This document shows, one piece after another, positions 1 through 11,994 of a stretch of 64,000 nt of DNA (positions within the stretch are counted from its first letter, which is position 1; every line of letters starts with the position of its first letter). The position numbers and the translations under genes are program-made. This DNA is from Tubulanus polymorphus (taxonomy: Eukaryota > Nemertea > Palaeonemertea > Tubulaniformes > Tubulanidae). The notes beneath the pieces are model-generated. The model saw only the letters and a program-made list of their open reading frames with translations, ran no database searches and was not told the origin of the DNA. Where the stretch lies: NCBI RefSeq assembly GCF_964204645.1, contig NC_134029.1:9912850-9976849 (forward strand). Direction: 5' to 3'.

Positions 1-312
1 CTTAGAATGAGAAATGTGGCAAGGGCAATGAATAAAATCTACCCGTCTGTGTTAGATAATTGCGAGCACCAGGCATGCCTACTTTACCCCGATGTTTCAG
101 TGTAACCTGCGCCGGATTTTAGCTGCCACCACCTGTGTATGCAAGTAAAGGTTCAATGCATCCCATTGAAACTATTGGAACGGTATGTTGCTACTCAAGA
201 ATTTTGCGAAAATTGAAGTTGAAGCGAATTGCAGTTTTTGGAATTTTATCGCTAAATTTGAAGTAAATGTGACATTTCCGGCACTGTTTTTGGAGAAAGG
301 AACGTTCATAAA
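1..312. other. Sequence 5' of piggyBac PB1; no gene seen
   Basis: No open frame with recognisable similarity. The stretch probably holds the 5' untranslated part of PB1, but no TTAACCC-type terminus is visible, so the left end of that element is either lost or outside the window. Confidence 0.4.
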
Positions 313-2305
313 ATGTCACGCAGGTTTAGTGATCATGAAATAAGAGAGATATTTGCTGACAGTGACTCTAATGACTCAAACGCTGAAAGTGGTTCAGAAA
401 GCGATTTTGAACCCGGAAATGAAACCGAAAGTGAACCCGGAAGTGATTTAGATGCGGAAGTAAGTGACAATAATGGTGAAAATAGTCCTGTAAGTGACGA
501 TAATACTCCTGATAGTGATGATAATCAGTCTGCTGATAGTGACAGTACTGATAATGACAACCCCAACCCCCAGCAGTACCTGTCGTCCGTGGTCGGGGAC
601 GTGGACGTGGTCGAGCTACTGCTGCTTTTAGAGGCAGGCAGGGTCGTGGAACTGGGAGAGGTCATGCCCCAGTGCGTGGTCGTGGTGGACGTGCACAAGG
701 TGCCAACATTGATCAGGATCCTGATTGGGCTGAAGATAGAAACCACCCCCCTCCTAACTGGTTGCCGCAGTACAACTGTCTGAATCCAGGTGAGTCCAAG
801 TTCGATACAACGGACTACACGCCAATTGACTTTTTCATAAAAGCTTTTCCGGACACTATTATAGACATGCTAGTGACTGAAACAAATCGTTATTTTCAAC
901 AATAGCAAAACAGTGGAAATACTACTGATAGTGTTCTAGAAACCTGGTATAATGTCACTAGTGACGAAATGAAAGCATTCCTGGCATTGTTGTTACTGAC
1001 GGGATATGAAGATCGGGGATCTTTTCGTGCACATTGGTCTACTGATCGTCGGACTGATAAACCAGGATTCCGAGCCGTAATGAGCTGCAATCGGTTTTTG
1101 ATGCTATTACGATTCTTGCACCCTGTGAATAACGAAACACAAATTCAAAGAGGGCAGCCTGGTTATGACAGGACATTCAAGGTCAAGTCTTTGATTGAAT
1201 AGCTAGTTCGCGCATGGAATGACGCCTTCCATATGGAAAAGTTTCTGTCCGTGGATGAAGGCATGATAGCCTTCAAGGGTCGAACTTCTATGTTGCAATA
1301 CATCAAGAGTAAGCCTGTCAAGTGGGGCATGAAAGCATGGATACTGGCTGGGTCGAAACTGGTTACGCCCACAATTGGACGCTGTACAAAGGAGCGGACG
1401 GTAGTCAAGTTGACCTTGGGTATCGAGTTGTTATGGACGCATCGCAGAATGTTCGGGCTGGCCAGGTCATAACATGTGACAATTTCTTCACTAGTGTGAA
1501 ACTATTTGTGGACCTAACAGATCGAAACATTGGTGCCTGTGGCACAGTTAGGGCGAATCGTGCAGGAAATCCACTAAAACTGAAGCAATTCACGGCCCGC
1601 ACCAACAAACGACAATTGCAGGACATGTCGCCTTTGATGTTATGGCATAACGCGTCAGACATGTTAGCAATTGGTTGGTATGACAAACGCCCAGTTTGTG
1701 TATTGTCTACTGTTAGCAATGCAGGTGTCACTGTGAAGCGTATTCGTTCACTTGAAGGAGAGGATGGTTACAGACAAATCGAAAAACCAAATGCAATTGA
1801 GGACTACAACACGTATATGGGTGGAGTTGATTTGAATGATCAATACAACTCCTATTTCAGCATACTACATCGTTCAGTGAAATGGTGGAAAAAGGTTTTT
1901 TGACACCTGCTTATCACAGCAGTAACAAATGCATACATAATGCACAAGGTGTCCAATGCTGCTGATGCAATGACCAGTAGACAGTTTCGTTTGAAGTTAT
2001 GCCATGAACTTATTGCTGACTACCAACGTGCACCTCATCAACCTGGTCGTCAGATTCGGCATAACGATGCACCACAGCGTTTGAATGGAGGAGCACATTT
2101 TATGGAAAAAACTAATGGCAGGCCTGATTGTGGTGTGTGCACACTTAGAGAGAACAAAAAGTATGTTCGCCGGCATCAGACACAAAGGCAGTGTAAAACA
2201 TGTGTACCTCCTGTACCTTTGTGTGACGTTCCATGCTTTGAGATTTATCATCGTTTTGTGGATTATAAGCTGTATTGGAGGCAGAATCACATGAATAATC
2301 AGTAA
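313..2305 (+). pseudogene. piggyBac transposase PB1 (broken)
   Basis: This DDE_Tnp_1_7-family transposase would cut and paste DNA at TTAA sites. The start at 313 opens a Ser/Asp/Glu-rich acidic N-terminus, followed in another frame (from about 590) by an Arg-Gly-rich stretch. The catalytic Asp contexts are visible: SVDEGMIAFKG near 1250, ITCDNFF near 1470 and YMGGVDLND near 1815. A Cys/His-rich zinc-binding tail (CGVC...CKTC...) lies at about 2120-2280. The gene is dead: there is a frame change near 590, a TAG near 903, a TAG near 1201, another frame change near 1330 and a TGA near 1902. Family membership is secure, and all three Asp contexts survive on separate pieces. Confidence 0.9.
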
Positions 2306-2651
2306 AGTGAGACAAATCATGTTTATTTCAGTCTCTAATATACTTTTATGCTTTATTTCTTGAACAGCTAATGATTTTGAGACAAAAAAGACAATATTCG
2401 TCAGAATTTGTATGTTTTTCATGAATTTTCCATAATTTATCCCAAAAATGTTTCAAAATATGACAAATTTGGTATCATTAGAAAGCTTATAAAGAACTGT
2501 GCAAACGTTTCCCATACACCAAAGCTGTATCTCTAATAGGCTGGGAGCTACAAGCATTTGAATATAGGACGTTTTCGCCTTGCAATTACCTTAAATTAAT
2601 CTGGGACTGGGATAGCATGTGTAATAATTAATCCGGGTCTCAAAGGGTTAA
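313..2651 (+). mobile_element. piggyBac-like element PB1, 5' end not found
   Basis: The element is defined by a transposase pseudogene (313-2305) and a typical piggyBac 3' terminus. The sequence ends ...CTCAAAGGG followed by TTAA at 2648-2651, as expected for a superfamily that inserts at TTAA with termini starting CCC. No matching left terminus occurs in the window. Confidence 0.75.
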
Positions 2652-2659
2652 AGGGAAGC

Positions 2660-3066
2660 AAACCAAAGGGTAATTATAAACAACAATAGTGAGTATGAAT
2701 ATAAATTGAAACTTAAAATCAGTAGTAAAGAGACAAACTAGGGGGCACTTAAATTAAAACAATGGTGAATACAAGATGAGAGACTAAAATTATTGATGAG
2801 TGACAAATAACAAAGGATCAAAGGGGAAATCAAGTGTTGAGTTTAACCAGTTTACAGGAGAATTTTGATATAGGTTTACTAAAGTGTGAAAAACCATTGT
2901 TAAGATTTACAACGTTGTTCCAATGCTCAATTATTAATGCAGATTCCAAAATATGTCTTTTAGTTTTATCGCTGCAAGGGTAAATTAATTCAGCATTAGC
3001 GAAATCAAAATTCTGTGAGGTCTGAAATACATGACTAGCAACTCCGCTTTTCAGGTTTAAAGGCAT
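2660..3066 (-). pseudogene. Penelope-like element 3' fragment (GIY-YIG endonuclease C-terminus)
   Basis: Read on the minus strand, 3066-2830 encodes about 78 residues matching the C-terminal part of the GIY-YIG protein at 62108-62659. Shared blocks include SGVA(S/N)HV, NFDF, KRHI(L/M)ESALIIE and VNLNNGF. The conserved Glu of the GIY-YIG fold sits in ESALIIE. The GIY...YIG half is missing, so the copy is 5'-truncated at about 3066. The 2660-2830 stretch (minus strand) resembles the AT-rich 3' UTR of the same family. PB1 ends immediately to the left. Confidence 0.75.
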
Positions 3067-3702
3067 GAAAGGATGGCTCCGACGATATCCAAATCACTAG
3101 AACATGTTCAGTCTCAAGAGGAGCCCCTATCTATAACTTTCCCATCTATCACTCAAGTTAAGCGTATTGCGCCTGAATTAAATCATTGACTACTTTTATT
3201 GAGCACGTAGGTTATGCTTTTTTGGATGAATTGAAGCCCGCGACCACAGATTTTATATATAGATTTCCCACGCAGCGCTATTGCATGTATATATATTACC
3301 GATCTGCAGTGGTTCTAGACAACAGCGGTGTTTCGCAATGATGTTGTAAAAAAAGATTTCAGAGATCGTAGCACCGGTTTTATGAGACGCTTTTCCGGTT
3401 TGTTCTTTAAGTACGCTTACGATCTAACATCAACTTTCCCCCAAGACCCTAACCCCCTATCATTTTCTCAACGGATCTACATCGATCTTAAGAATGATAA
3501 AAAAAACCTCCAACCGCCGAAAACTGCGGATCCGCGGAAGATTTTCATCCCTGTATATATTTAATAGGTTCTGTGTGAATTCCAATTGATGGGCTATTCT
3601 GTGGAACTGGCAGGTCAAAGGTGGCCGCATACGATGATGAAACTGTAGAATAGATGATGAAAGATTTCAAACATATCTCAGATGTAAGTATGGTGAAAAT
3701 AT
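3067..3702. other. No recognised gene
   Basis: AT-rich sequence. A 78-codon open frame (3328-3564, +) starts with a non-ATG codon and has no motif I recognise. I see no repeats or RNA gene here. Confidence 0.4.
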
Positions 3703-4345
3703 ATGGTCCAGTGCACTGTTTGTAAGATTGTAGTAGCTATGGAAGATGGAAATTCGCCTTCGCAGTATCTCATTCAGACTGCTCAAAACTTGTTTGAAAT
3801 GGAGGGAGATCTAAAAGATGCTGTCATTAAACTTATAGCGTTGTATTTCATAAGTGACATATACTATCCGCAGTGTTATTTCCAGCTATTGGGAATTCTA
3901 CAACGTGTAATTCTTCAAGAGAATATTGAACTGGGAAGGAGAGCCTATAAACTGCTGCAGCTGTTGACCTGCGAGTAGATAAGTGAAAAAATCGCCAATG
4001 ATCTCAAACTTTGAAGATAACCTTTTCACAGTTCTGTATGTGAGAACATTCTGTAATTTTAGTTTTCAACCCACTTGGGAATTGCATCCTAGCAAGCCAT
4101 TGCATTCACCTTTCATTCGTCTGTTTGCCTATCCCTAGACAGAGCGTGTTTGAAAGAGAGGGCGATCTGAAAGATTGAACTATGAAGATGGGAACTTGCC
4201 GTCGAAGTATCTAATTCATACTGCTCAAAACCTGTTTGAAATAGGGGAGATCTTAAACATGCTGCAATAAAACTCTTAATATTGCATTTCATATGTAATA
4301 ATAAGAGATGGGTACTTGCCATCAAAGCATCTAACTCAAGTGAAT
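3703..4345 (+). repeat. Unrecognised 91-codon ORF with two decayed partial copies downstream
   Basis: The frame 3703-3978 encodes 91 residues (core SQYLIQTAQNLFEMEGDLKD). I cannot assign it to a family. A related stretch occurs at about 4180-4290 with the same order of words (YLIHTAQNLFEI) but broken by a 1-base loss, and a third short match lies at about 4305-4340. This is a degraded tandem duplication with a spacing of roughly 460 then 120 bases. It may be exons of a duplicated gene or an unknown repeat. The surrounding sequence gives no splice model I trust. Confidence 0.35.
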
Positions 4346-5635
4346 TTTGCAATAAGCACATTAAAAGTGTTTTGTATTTTGTGGAGGATGTGATTACTTT
4401 TTGAAATATTGGTTATTTAGATTTCATTAAATTATTTTGTAAATTAGGAGAGATGCCGAGGAGCCATGTTTACCTGGTGATGTTTACCTGGTGTTGATTC
4501 AGTAAATGTGATCAGTTTGTAAATAGTTTTGGTGATTCATTTATCGGATGAAGCTTATATAAAAAATATTGTGTTTAGTGTTCCAAATCATGTTTCATTT
4601 GAAAACGTTCCAAAATTTGTTCAGATATATGTTCCCAGTTTTTGCAGTGTAGTGTGGTATGTGAATGTGCTTTAAGCACACAAAATAGAATAAAATCAAA
4701 ATACAGGGCATCACTCAAGGCCCAACAATTAGATGTGTTAATGAGGATTGCTATGATTGGACCGGCTTTTGACGCTTTTGATGTAAAACTTGTTATTATT
4801 TTGTGGCATAAATGAAAAGCGAGGAGAATGAGAAGGCTGGCATCAACATATATGCCAAGGGCTAAGAAAGCAAAAAAACTAAGTGTTGTGCAAATGTATG
4901 AATTCAGCTTGTGTTAGGAGAAATAAACAATTACTGTGGTTCCGTTAACATTAACTTCAATGTTTTAGATTTAGAAGGGTCAATATTCTATTCGAAAACT
5001 GGGTGATGAAACTCATATAGGGACATTGTTCCATTTAGTCTTTACTGATTAAGGAAAAAATTGTTATCAAATACTGTTTGACTAAAGTCTTTATCTGGAG
5101 CACTGAATGTAGCACAACAATCGCGCCTGAGAACAACACTGTATCATGCGAATCAACGTCACTACCAGGGATATAATCACCGGAGTCATTATCGTAAAAG
5201 TGCTTCCTACAGGTTGCCTTCTGATGTTAGATACCTATATTTGATACTAAGCTTAGTAAAGGGAAATCTTCTTTTATCAGCTAGGAGACATGTTGAGATC
5301 TATTTGGTAGTAAATGATCGTGTCCATAGAATGTGTCTGTATTGCGAATCTTCGTATATATATCTGTGCTGTGTCCATTATCCAATTCATTTTGCTTAAG
5401 TGAAGTGAGATTTCAAATACATTACGTGTTATCCAAACTTTATTGACCAATCTATAGATTCATTCTAAAACTTGCTACTATCATTATCTTATTAGTATAT
5501 TCCATATAAGTCTATTGGTTTGTTATTTTGTGTATACTAGTATCGTTACTACGGCATTTTTTGACAGTATAATTATTAAGATTATTACTTAGCATCTATA
5601 TTTGATAGTATTCCTCATGTCAAGTGAATTATGTG
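4346..5635. other. No gene seen
   Basis: AT-rich sequence with only short random open frames, including one of 61 codons at 5214-5399 that matches nothing I recognise. No terminal repeats or RNA genes noticed. Confidence 0.5.
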
Positions 5636-5649
5636 CTTAATAAATGTGC

Positions 5650-5725
5650 TTATATGCATGTATCTGTGTATATGTATGTGTCTATTTATGGATGTGTGTG
5701 TATGTGTGTATGTATATGTATATTG
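5650..5725. repeat. TG/TA-rich simple repeat
   Basis: Imperfect run of TATGTGTG-type words. It directly precedes the LINE remnant. Confidence 0.7.
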
Positions 5726-5739
5726 AAGTTCATCAATAA

Positions 5740-6475
5740 GCTTAACTTTTCTGCTGTTTTGTGGACTTCAAATCAGCATTTGACTAACCTCAAGGCCCTG
5801 TTCTATAAACTTTTACAATCTAATGTTGCGGGTAACTTTTCAGGTATACTTCAAGATATGTATGCTCATGTACTCTCTCTTCAAAAGATTACTTAAGGTT
5901 CAGCAAACCATTTTATTTGACCTTGGGTTTGAAACAGGGATATGTTTTGAGCCCTTAACTATTTAATCTTTTCATACATGACCCCCTGGCCCTGACAGTC
6001 ACTGCAACCCAGTTGAGCTTCACGATACTTATGAACTCTGTTTCCTATATGCTGATGACCTTGTTATTATTTCAAAATCTTAAACTGATCTCCAAAACGT
6101 CCTTCATTCTTTAACTGTCTACTGTAAGAAATCAGGTCTCAGTGTAAATGAGCTCAAAACCAGTTATTATTTTCCGCCGAAGTGGAAGGTTCTCGCCAAA
6201 TGTAGCTTTCTTTCTTTGAAAATGAATCTATTGATATTGTAAAGGAATATAGTTATTTGGGAATTATTTTTTGTTTTAATGATAATTTTAAGAAGGCATG
6301 TGACAGACTCGTTGAGCATGCCCATAAAGCCCCTTTCAAATCAAAAAGAATTGCTGTGCAGAATCATGTAAAATCTGCTCTGATTCTGTTCGATAGTTTG
6401 ATTATCCCTATAATTACATAATACTGTGAATAGGATGCTTCTTATATAAATAACTTCGATCCATCCAACTTCTAT
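5740..6475 (+). pseudogene. Non-LTR retrotransposon (LINE) reverse transcriptase remnant
   Basis: Broken frames spell the palm and thumb of a LINE reverse transcriptase. A helix before the active site (ALFYKLLQSNVAGNF, about 5790-5840) is followed by the degraded segment before the active site (GVKQG-type in intact LINEs). The catalytic box reads FLYADDLVI, with YADD at 6048-6059, and then come SGLSVNELKT and YSYLGIIF (about 6250). Several frame changes and stops exclude function. The endonuclease and 5' end are absent. The YADD box and the following order of motifs fit jockey/CR1/RTE-type LINEs. The clade cannot be fixed by eye. Confidence 0.75.
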
Positions 6476-7020
6476 AATGTTTGTGAATCTCCAGCAGCTC
6501 AAGCGCACCAACGAGCTGCCCAGCCACCTGGTCAGGCATCATTTGGGGCAGAGGGCGTTCCTCAGTGGCAACCTCCCTAACGTAGCTCAATGCAGCAAAT
6601 GCCAAAGCGCCGCAGTTGATCGAAACACTTCACCAATCCATGGAGGCAGCCAATGTGCATTTAGGTGAGGAACAGGTCGTCTGTTCGACCTCACCCTCCG
6701 ATTTTGAGCCATCCACAGAGTTCACCCACCATTCGGATCCATCCACAGCCTGTACATGACTTTCCAATCCACCCACCGTACTGAGCCAGAAATTCTTAGC
6801 GCTCTAAAAATCTGGTCGCAAAAAGACCCAAGAAGTGCTTTTAGAAGTGACGATAGGTCAATGAACTCCGCCCAAACAGCATTCCTGGTTCTATGTAGGA
6901 CATCTAGTGTCCCTGCATAGCAGGGCCTAGTATGTAGTTTTACCCAATTTTTGACTTAGAATATAGACTATGTATGTTGTATCAAAGGATGCTTATGTCT
7001 TCTTTTCTACGTAGGTCAAA
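6476..7020. other. GC-richer unexplained segment then PB2 leader
   Basis: 6480-6720 has a more balanced base composition and a Pro/Gln/Ala-rich conceptual product, loosely like the N-terminus of the Ngaro-like gag at 36313. The likeness is only compositional, so I do not call a gene. 6890-7020 is probably the 5' untranslated part of piggyBac PB2. No TTAA-CCC terminus is visible. Confidence 0.3.
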
Positions 7021-7188
7021 ATGGCACGACGTGAGAGATTTACTGTAACAAATGTGTTGAGTATGGTAGATGGTAATGATAGTGACCTTGGAGATGGCGA
7101 TTTTGAAAGCGATGATGAATCAGAGGTCCGTGTTGATGACTTGACTTCTGGCGACAGTAGTGATGAACAGACAGAAGATGAAGAAAAA

Positions 7189-7222
<34 letters not shown>

Positions 7223-8771
7223 CATTAGTAAACCTGGCTAGTCCTTCATATTTACAAAAGAGAAAGAGCCAGAAGAAAACCTATAAGTGGGAAAAAATAA
7301 ACTTTCGTGCACCAATAAAAAACTTTAGCGGTGTAATGCCAGATGTGCCTGATAATGTGGGAACGCCATTGGAGTACTTTCGACGGTATATTTCTGAAGA
7401 TATGCTCCACAATGTTGCATTCAATACAAGTCTCTACAACATGCAAAAGTTTGGCCGTCCATTGGAAACAACTGTCAAATATATTGAGCAAGTTATAGGG
7501 ATATTCTTTACTATGGGGCTCGTGAAGATGTCAGGTATTAGCCCTTACTGGGAGTTAGATACTCATTATCCAAAGATGGCTGATGTGATGTCGAGAAATC
7601 GATTTCAGAAATTACGTGCCACAATGCATTTTGTTGACAATGAAGCGATAGGTGATGAAGAAAAGAAGGGTGACAGACTGTGGAAACTAAGACCTTGGCT
7701 GAAAAAACTTTGTGAACATTGCTTAGCTGTGACTCCAGAAGCATGTAACTCTAGCGATGAAATGATGGTTCCTTATAAAGGGAGCCAAAGTACAGTAAAG
7801 CAGTATGTGAAAGGGAAACCCCATCCTTGGGGATTCAAGATTTGGTGTCGGTGTGGAATAAGTGGTCTACTTTATGACTGATTTTTATCAGGGGTCTCAG
7901 TCAGAAAAGCATCCACTTGGACATGAGGCTTCAGTTGTTTTGAATCTGTGTAAAACTCTAGAAAAACACAAAAACTACACTATATTTGCAGATAACTATT
8001 TCACAGGTGTTTCACTGGTTGAAGAACTAGATAAAGTTGGAATCATTTTTATCGGAACTGTTCGACAGAACCGCATAGGAAAATGTCCACTTGATTCCGA
8101 AAAAATACTGAAAAAGAAAGGGCCCGGGGCCTTCGATTGTCGTGTGACCCAACTAGAAAATGATAGTAAAGTTGTAGCAGTGCCTTGGTTCGATAATAGA
8201 GCGGTAAATCTTTTATCAAATCAATATGGTTGTTTCCCCTTAGATAAAGCTCGCCGGTGGGACAAATAAAAAAAAGAATATATTGAAGTCGACCGCCCAA
8301 ATATTATTCAGGTGTACAACTCTAACATGGGGGGTGTTGATTTGATTGACAGTTGTATCCAAAGGTATAAGCATGTTGTAAAAGCTCGTAGATGGTATAT
8401 GTACATTTTCTGGCATTCTCTCATGGTTGCTCCAGTAAATGCATGGTTTTTGTACAGGCAGCACTGTGCATCACTCCGAATTCCAAAGAAAGAAATACTT
8501 ATTGAACGAAAGTTTCTTGCCATATTGGCAAACAGTCTAATGAAAGTAGATGTCACTAATACTGATAATCAGAGACCAATCAAAAGGGCAAGACTTCAGG
8601 AAAATCCAGCACTAGATGTTCGTAAAGATTGTGTCAGTCATTGGCCCATAAAATATGTCAAAAGAGGACGAGTAAGAACTGCAAAACAAATAAAACAAAC
8701 ACATATTGATATGTCATGTATTTCTCTGTTTTACCGATGGAAAAAACTGTTTCCGTGAATATCATGTGTAA
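7021..8771 (+). pseudogene. piggyBac transposase PB2 (one frameshift, one stop, late frameshift)
   Basis: The ATG at 7021 opens an acidic N-terminus containing an Asp run encoded by a GAT repeat (about 7189-7220). The DDE_Tnp_1_7 domain follows, with DMLHN at about 7400, MSRNRF near 7590 and the first catalytic Asp in SSDEMMVPYKG at about 7755. A frame change near 7880 leads to FADNYFTG (second Asp, about 7990). A TAA at 8267-8269 interrupts WDK*KKEYIEV. MGGVDLID (third Asp) lies near 8330. The Cys/His tail is reached through another frame change and ends FREYHV at 8771. About 580 codons in total, the usual size for the family. Only a few lesions separate it from an open gene, so the copy is fairly young. 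Confidence 0.92.
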
Positions 8772-9116
8772 AGTTTGCACACATAGAGGCTAATGGCTTT
8801 TCTGTACACATTTTAACGATGAATGAAAATATAACATTTTGCCTGTATAAGTTCAAAGATGAGTTATTTTTTGATTTTCTATCATTTTCAATTACGAAGC
8901 TTATGATTTTTTCAAATTGGGATAAATCAATTTTTCAGAGACTGATGATATTTCATAACCATTGGGACACCGGTGACCCGGGCCAAAACTTACCCATAAA
9001 TTTGGCCAAGTGTAAAAACAAGTATTGGGGGTCATTTTAGAGGCCAAAGACATCTAGAATCTGAATTTTCATCGATTTTCACCCACGTCTTGATAGCTTG
9101 GCTTTTATAGGGTTAA
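7021..9116 (+). mobile_element. piggyBac-like element PB2
   Basis: Transposase pseudogene plus an AT-rich 3' UTR ending ...TATAGGG and TTAA at 9113-9116, the expected piggyBac right end. The left terminus was not identified. Confidence 0.7.
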
Positions 9117-9331
9117 GGCATTATCACCCAGCAGTCCCTAAGTATCCTAGGACTTTGTTATCCACTCCAGTTGCATATGATATAACCCAGTATCTGGAGG
9201 ACAGTATCATATTTTGTCTTAAAAAAGGTATTTCCATGAAGTTTTCTCAACTCAATGTGCCTAGTTTTACAAGGAATATAAGTTCATACCTTTAAATCAA
9301 TATTGATGGTTTACATATATTTAATTCGTAG
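9117..9331. other. Flank between PB2 and tnp2-like remnant
   Basis: Short open frames only. The start of the tnp2-like coding remnant may extend into this stretch, but no motif is readable. Confidence 0.3.
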
Positions 9332-10110
9332 CAACAATTTCATGGTGATCCATTTATCATTGGAACGCTTTATGGCCACCAGAAACCCTGTATTACTGCT
9401 TTCCAAGGCAGCGTTATGTCTAAAATACAAGAATTCAAAGATGATTTTCCTTATCAAAATTTTACGATTTCTCTGGAATTGCATTCATTCATTTTTGATG
9501 CACCTGCTCAAGCATGCGTGAAGGGAATTAAGCCGCATTAGGGTTATGATGGCTGTCCTCGAGGTGTGTATGCTGATGGCAAAATTGTATTCTCTGAATT
9601 AAATGATCCATTGATGAACTGATGAAGACTTCCATGTCAATGAAGATGGTGATAATCATATATTCAAAGAAAGGGAATTAAAATGTTAGTCACTCGGAAT
9701 GGTTAGTCAGTTTTCTCTTAATTATATGTATCAAGTTTGTCTTGGTGTTGTGCAGAAGTAAATCGTCATATGTCTCAAAGGTCCATACTTATAAACTCGC
9801 ATTGGAAGTAATGCTGTACACAGGTTTCTGAAAAGTTTTTATTCATTATGTACACAAGTTTTCACCAAACGCAGCTGCAACAAGCTAATGTAGAGTTAGA
9901 ACAAGAGCCCCAAGGGGCACTATGGCCTGTCAGCTTTTCATAAAATGGCAAATGATGATGCATTCTGTGGGTTAAATTTGTCAGAATACACTCCCAGCTT
10001 AGAGTCAATAACTAATAATTTACACAATACAATTGTAGAATACAAAAGTAGCACAGACAGCGACTGGATCTGGCAGGAACAAATACCTCAGATAAATCTT
10101 TTCCCTTGGT
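9332..10110 (+). pseudogene. tnp2-like (CACTA/EnSpm-related) transposase remnant
   Basis: From 9332 a frame reads HGDPFIIGTLYGHQKP, then FDAPAQACVKGIKPH, a stop, and GYDGCPRGVYADGKIVFSELNDP. This matches the familiar order GxxxGxxKP...CDAPA..(F/V)xKxxxGHxGYxxCxRCxxxGxxx..R.VF.EL in tnp2-like transposases and their animal relatives. Here the first Cys is Phe and Gly-His is altered. Downstream words (YMYQVCLGVV, about 9725-9760) fit the next conserved block. Stops and frame changes throughout show a dead copy. Assignment rests on motif order recalled from the family, so the superfamily name is tentative. Confidence 0.5.
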
Positions 10111-11015
10111 CTTATTGATTTTAATGCGGAATAGAATAGAATTTTCTGAAATCTGCTTAATATATGCTCACTTGCACAGTAAAAGAGCCTTTGCTCTGGA
10201 AACCATGTCATTTAAATTCGCTCCATTTGTACAGTAATAGGCTCAGCCTACGGCTGGCCTATAAAACTACCACCTTGGATAACAAATCACACTTACAACA
10301 TTCTATATACACAAAAGTCATCTATCAGCTGCCAAACATGTAAACACTTGAAATAATTACCTAAACAATTCCTATAGACATACAGACACGTAGTACTCAC
10401 ACATGAGGTCATGACTTTGTTGATTATTGAAAGCTAGCTCCGACACACGTTGACCCATTTTCGTTCGGTTAAACAATGACAAGCAGTTCGGTAAAACAAC
10501 CGGTCTATTGTGGAGTCATTCTCAGGTAAATGTGGAGTCATTATTTAGATGAATGCAGATTTAAAATCAAGATGCCATTCATAGTTTGCCAAATTAGAAG
10601 TTGCAGCAAGACACCCAGACCATGGTTTGGCATCACAGGGATGGATGTTCTGGAGAAGAGACGTACACATGCATTCACACCAAATTGATCCCCTGTGCAT
10701 TGTAGCCTATGCTCCGTATATGGACAGAAAAATTAAGACTTGTTTGAGTTTTACAGTGACCCTTGAGTTCAGAATTTAGTTAAGAATTTTAGATTTTGTA
10801 TTCCAGACATGTGCGAGACAATATATGACAGATTTTAATCCTATATTCTTTTAGTTTCAATGTTTTTTACCTATTGAAGCTACAATTATATATGAACATA
10901 GCAAGCTAGTCTTCATATATCATTAGAGCTCAGGGAATATTTTGTATAAAATATAAACCCCCCTCCTCAATGATTTTTTTTCACAACTTCTGATGAGAAT
11001 CAAGTAATCTATTTT
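10111..11015. other. No gene seen
   Basis: AT-rich sequence without recognisable coding or repeat structure. It separates the tnp2-like remnant from Gypsy element G1. Confidence 0.5.
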
Positions 11016-11988
11016 ATATGGCCTTAAAAGAAATTGATGCTATCACTATCGCTCGAGTCATATTTCATAAAATAGTTTCAATACATTCGTGTTATAAAAC
11101 TTTGTTAACAGATCAAGGTGCAGATTTTAATGCAAAATTAATACTTGAATAATGCAAATTATACAATGCGACTTAAGTCAGGACATCTGCATATAATCAA
11201 GCGGATGGTCTAGTTGAGTGAGGGAACAAAGATATTTGCAATAGTCTGTTTCAATATACGGATGTATTTGCGAATCTACTGGTTATTCGCCATTTGAATT
11301 GATTCAAGGTAGGAAGGCGGTTCTACCGATTGATGTAACCTTGCTCTCTACTACATCTGATTTGACAGGTTCCTATAAAGAATATTATGAAGATGAAGAT
11401 CGGGAAAAACCAAGGTCGTCCACGAGATAGCCAGGCAGAATATCAATAAAGCACAAGCGCGTATGAAAGGCGATTATGATCGGGGATGTAAGGAACCAGA
11501 TTTTCAAGTCAATTAGTTTGGCCTTGCAATCTTTTTGTCCGAAATGGTCTCATAAGAAATTTGTGCACCACTATTTACGACCCTATAAAATATTACAGCA
11601 AACCAAGCCAGTGAATTATAAAGTCGTTCATACGAGAAAGAGTAATTATGTTCCCAAAATAGTTCATTACAATCAAATGAAATTGTATGTTGACCTAAGG
11701 GACAGACCCGTCGATTTATCATACGATAAGAACAAATCGTTACCTGACCCCAAAGTGGATGAAAGGAATCAGTCCCATTCCGATGATAATTTGGAACATG
11801 AATATTATATTTATACAGTAGAAAAGATTTTGAAAGCGCGCTATAATAAGGGGGGGAAAGAACAATTCTTAGTCAAATGGAAGAGTTATGGAATGAAAGA
11901 TTGCGCATGGGAGTTCAAAGATATTTCCATTGTAAAAATGCCCTTGGAGATATTTCGGAAGCAGAAGGAAGCAAAACGTCGGGTGTAA
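11016..11988 (+). pseudogene. Gypsy integrase C-terminal half with chromodomain (G1)
   Basis: Broken frames at 11040-11250 carry the second part of the integrase core, with LLTDQGADFNAK (second catalytic Asp) and a degraded YNQADGLVE where the catalytic Glu lies. From 11476 to 11988 a clean 170-codon frame covers the integrase C-terminus and ends in a chromodomain (about 11812-11970: YTVEKILKAR...QFLVKWKSYG...WE). Two aromatic-cage positions, Tyr and Trp, are visible. In Gypsy elements such chromodomains direct integration by reading histone marks. Frame changes upstream kill the polyprotein. Confidence 0.8.
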
Positions 11989-11994
11989 CATGAT

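Noticed and set aside
3328-3564. 78-codon frame as a gene
   Set aside because: Non-ATG start, no recognisable motif and no supporting context.
5214-5399. 61-codon frame as a small gene
   Set aside because: Hydrophobic chance frame in AT-rich DNA with no splice or motif support.
6480-6720. Fourth Ngaro-like gag N-terminus
   Set aside because: Only a Pro/Gln/Ala-rich composition is shared. No conserved gag core follows.
7040-7225. Minus-strand frame with a run of ten His codons
   Set aside because: It is the antisense of the GAT repeat coding the Asp run in the PB2 N-terminus.
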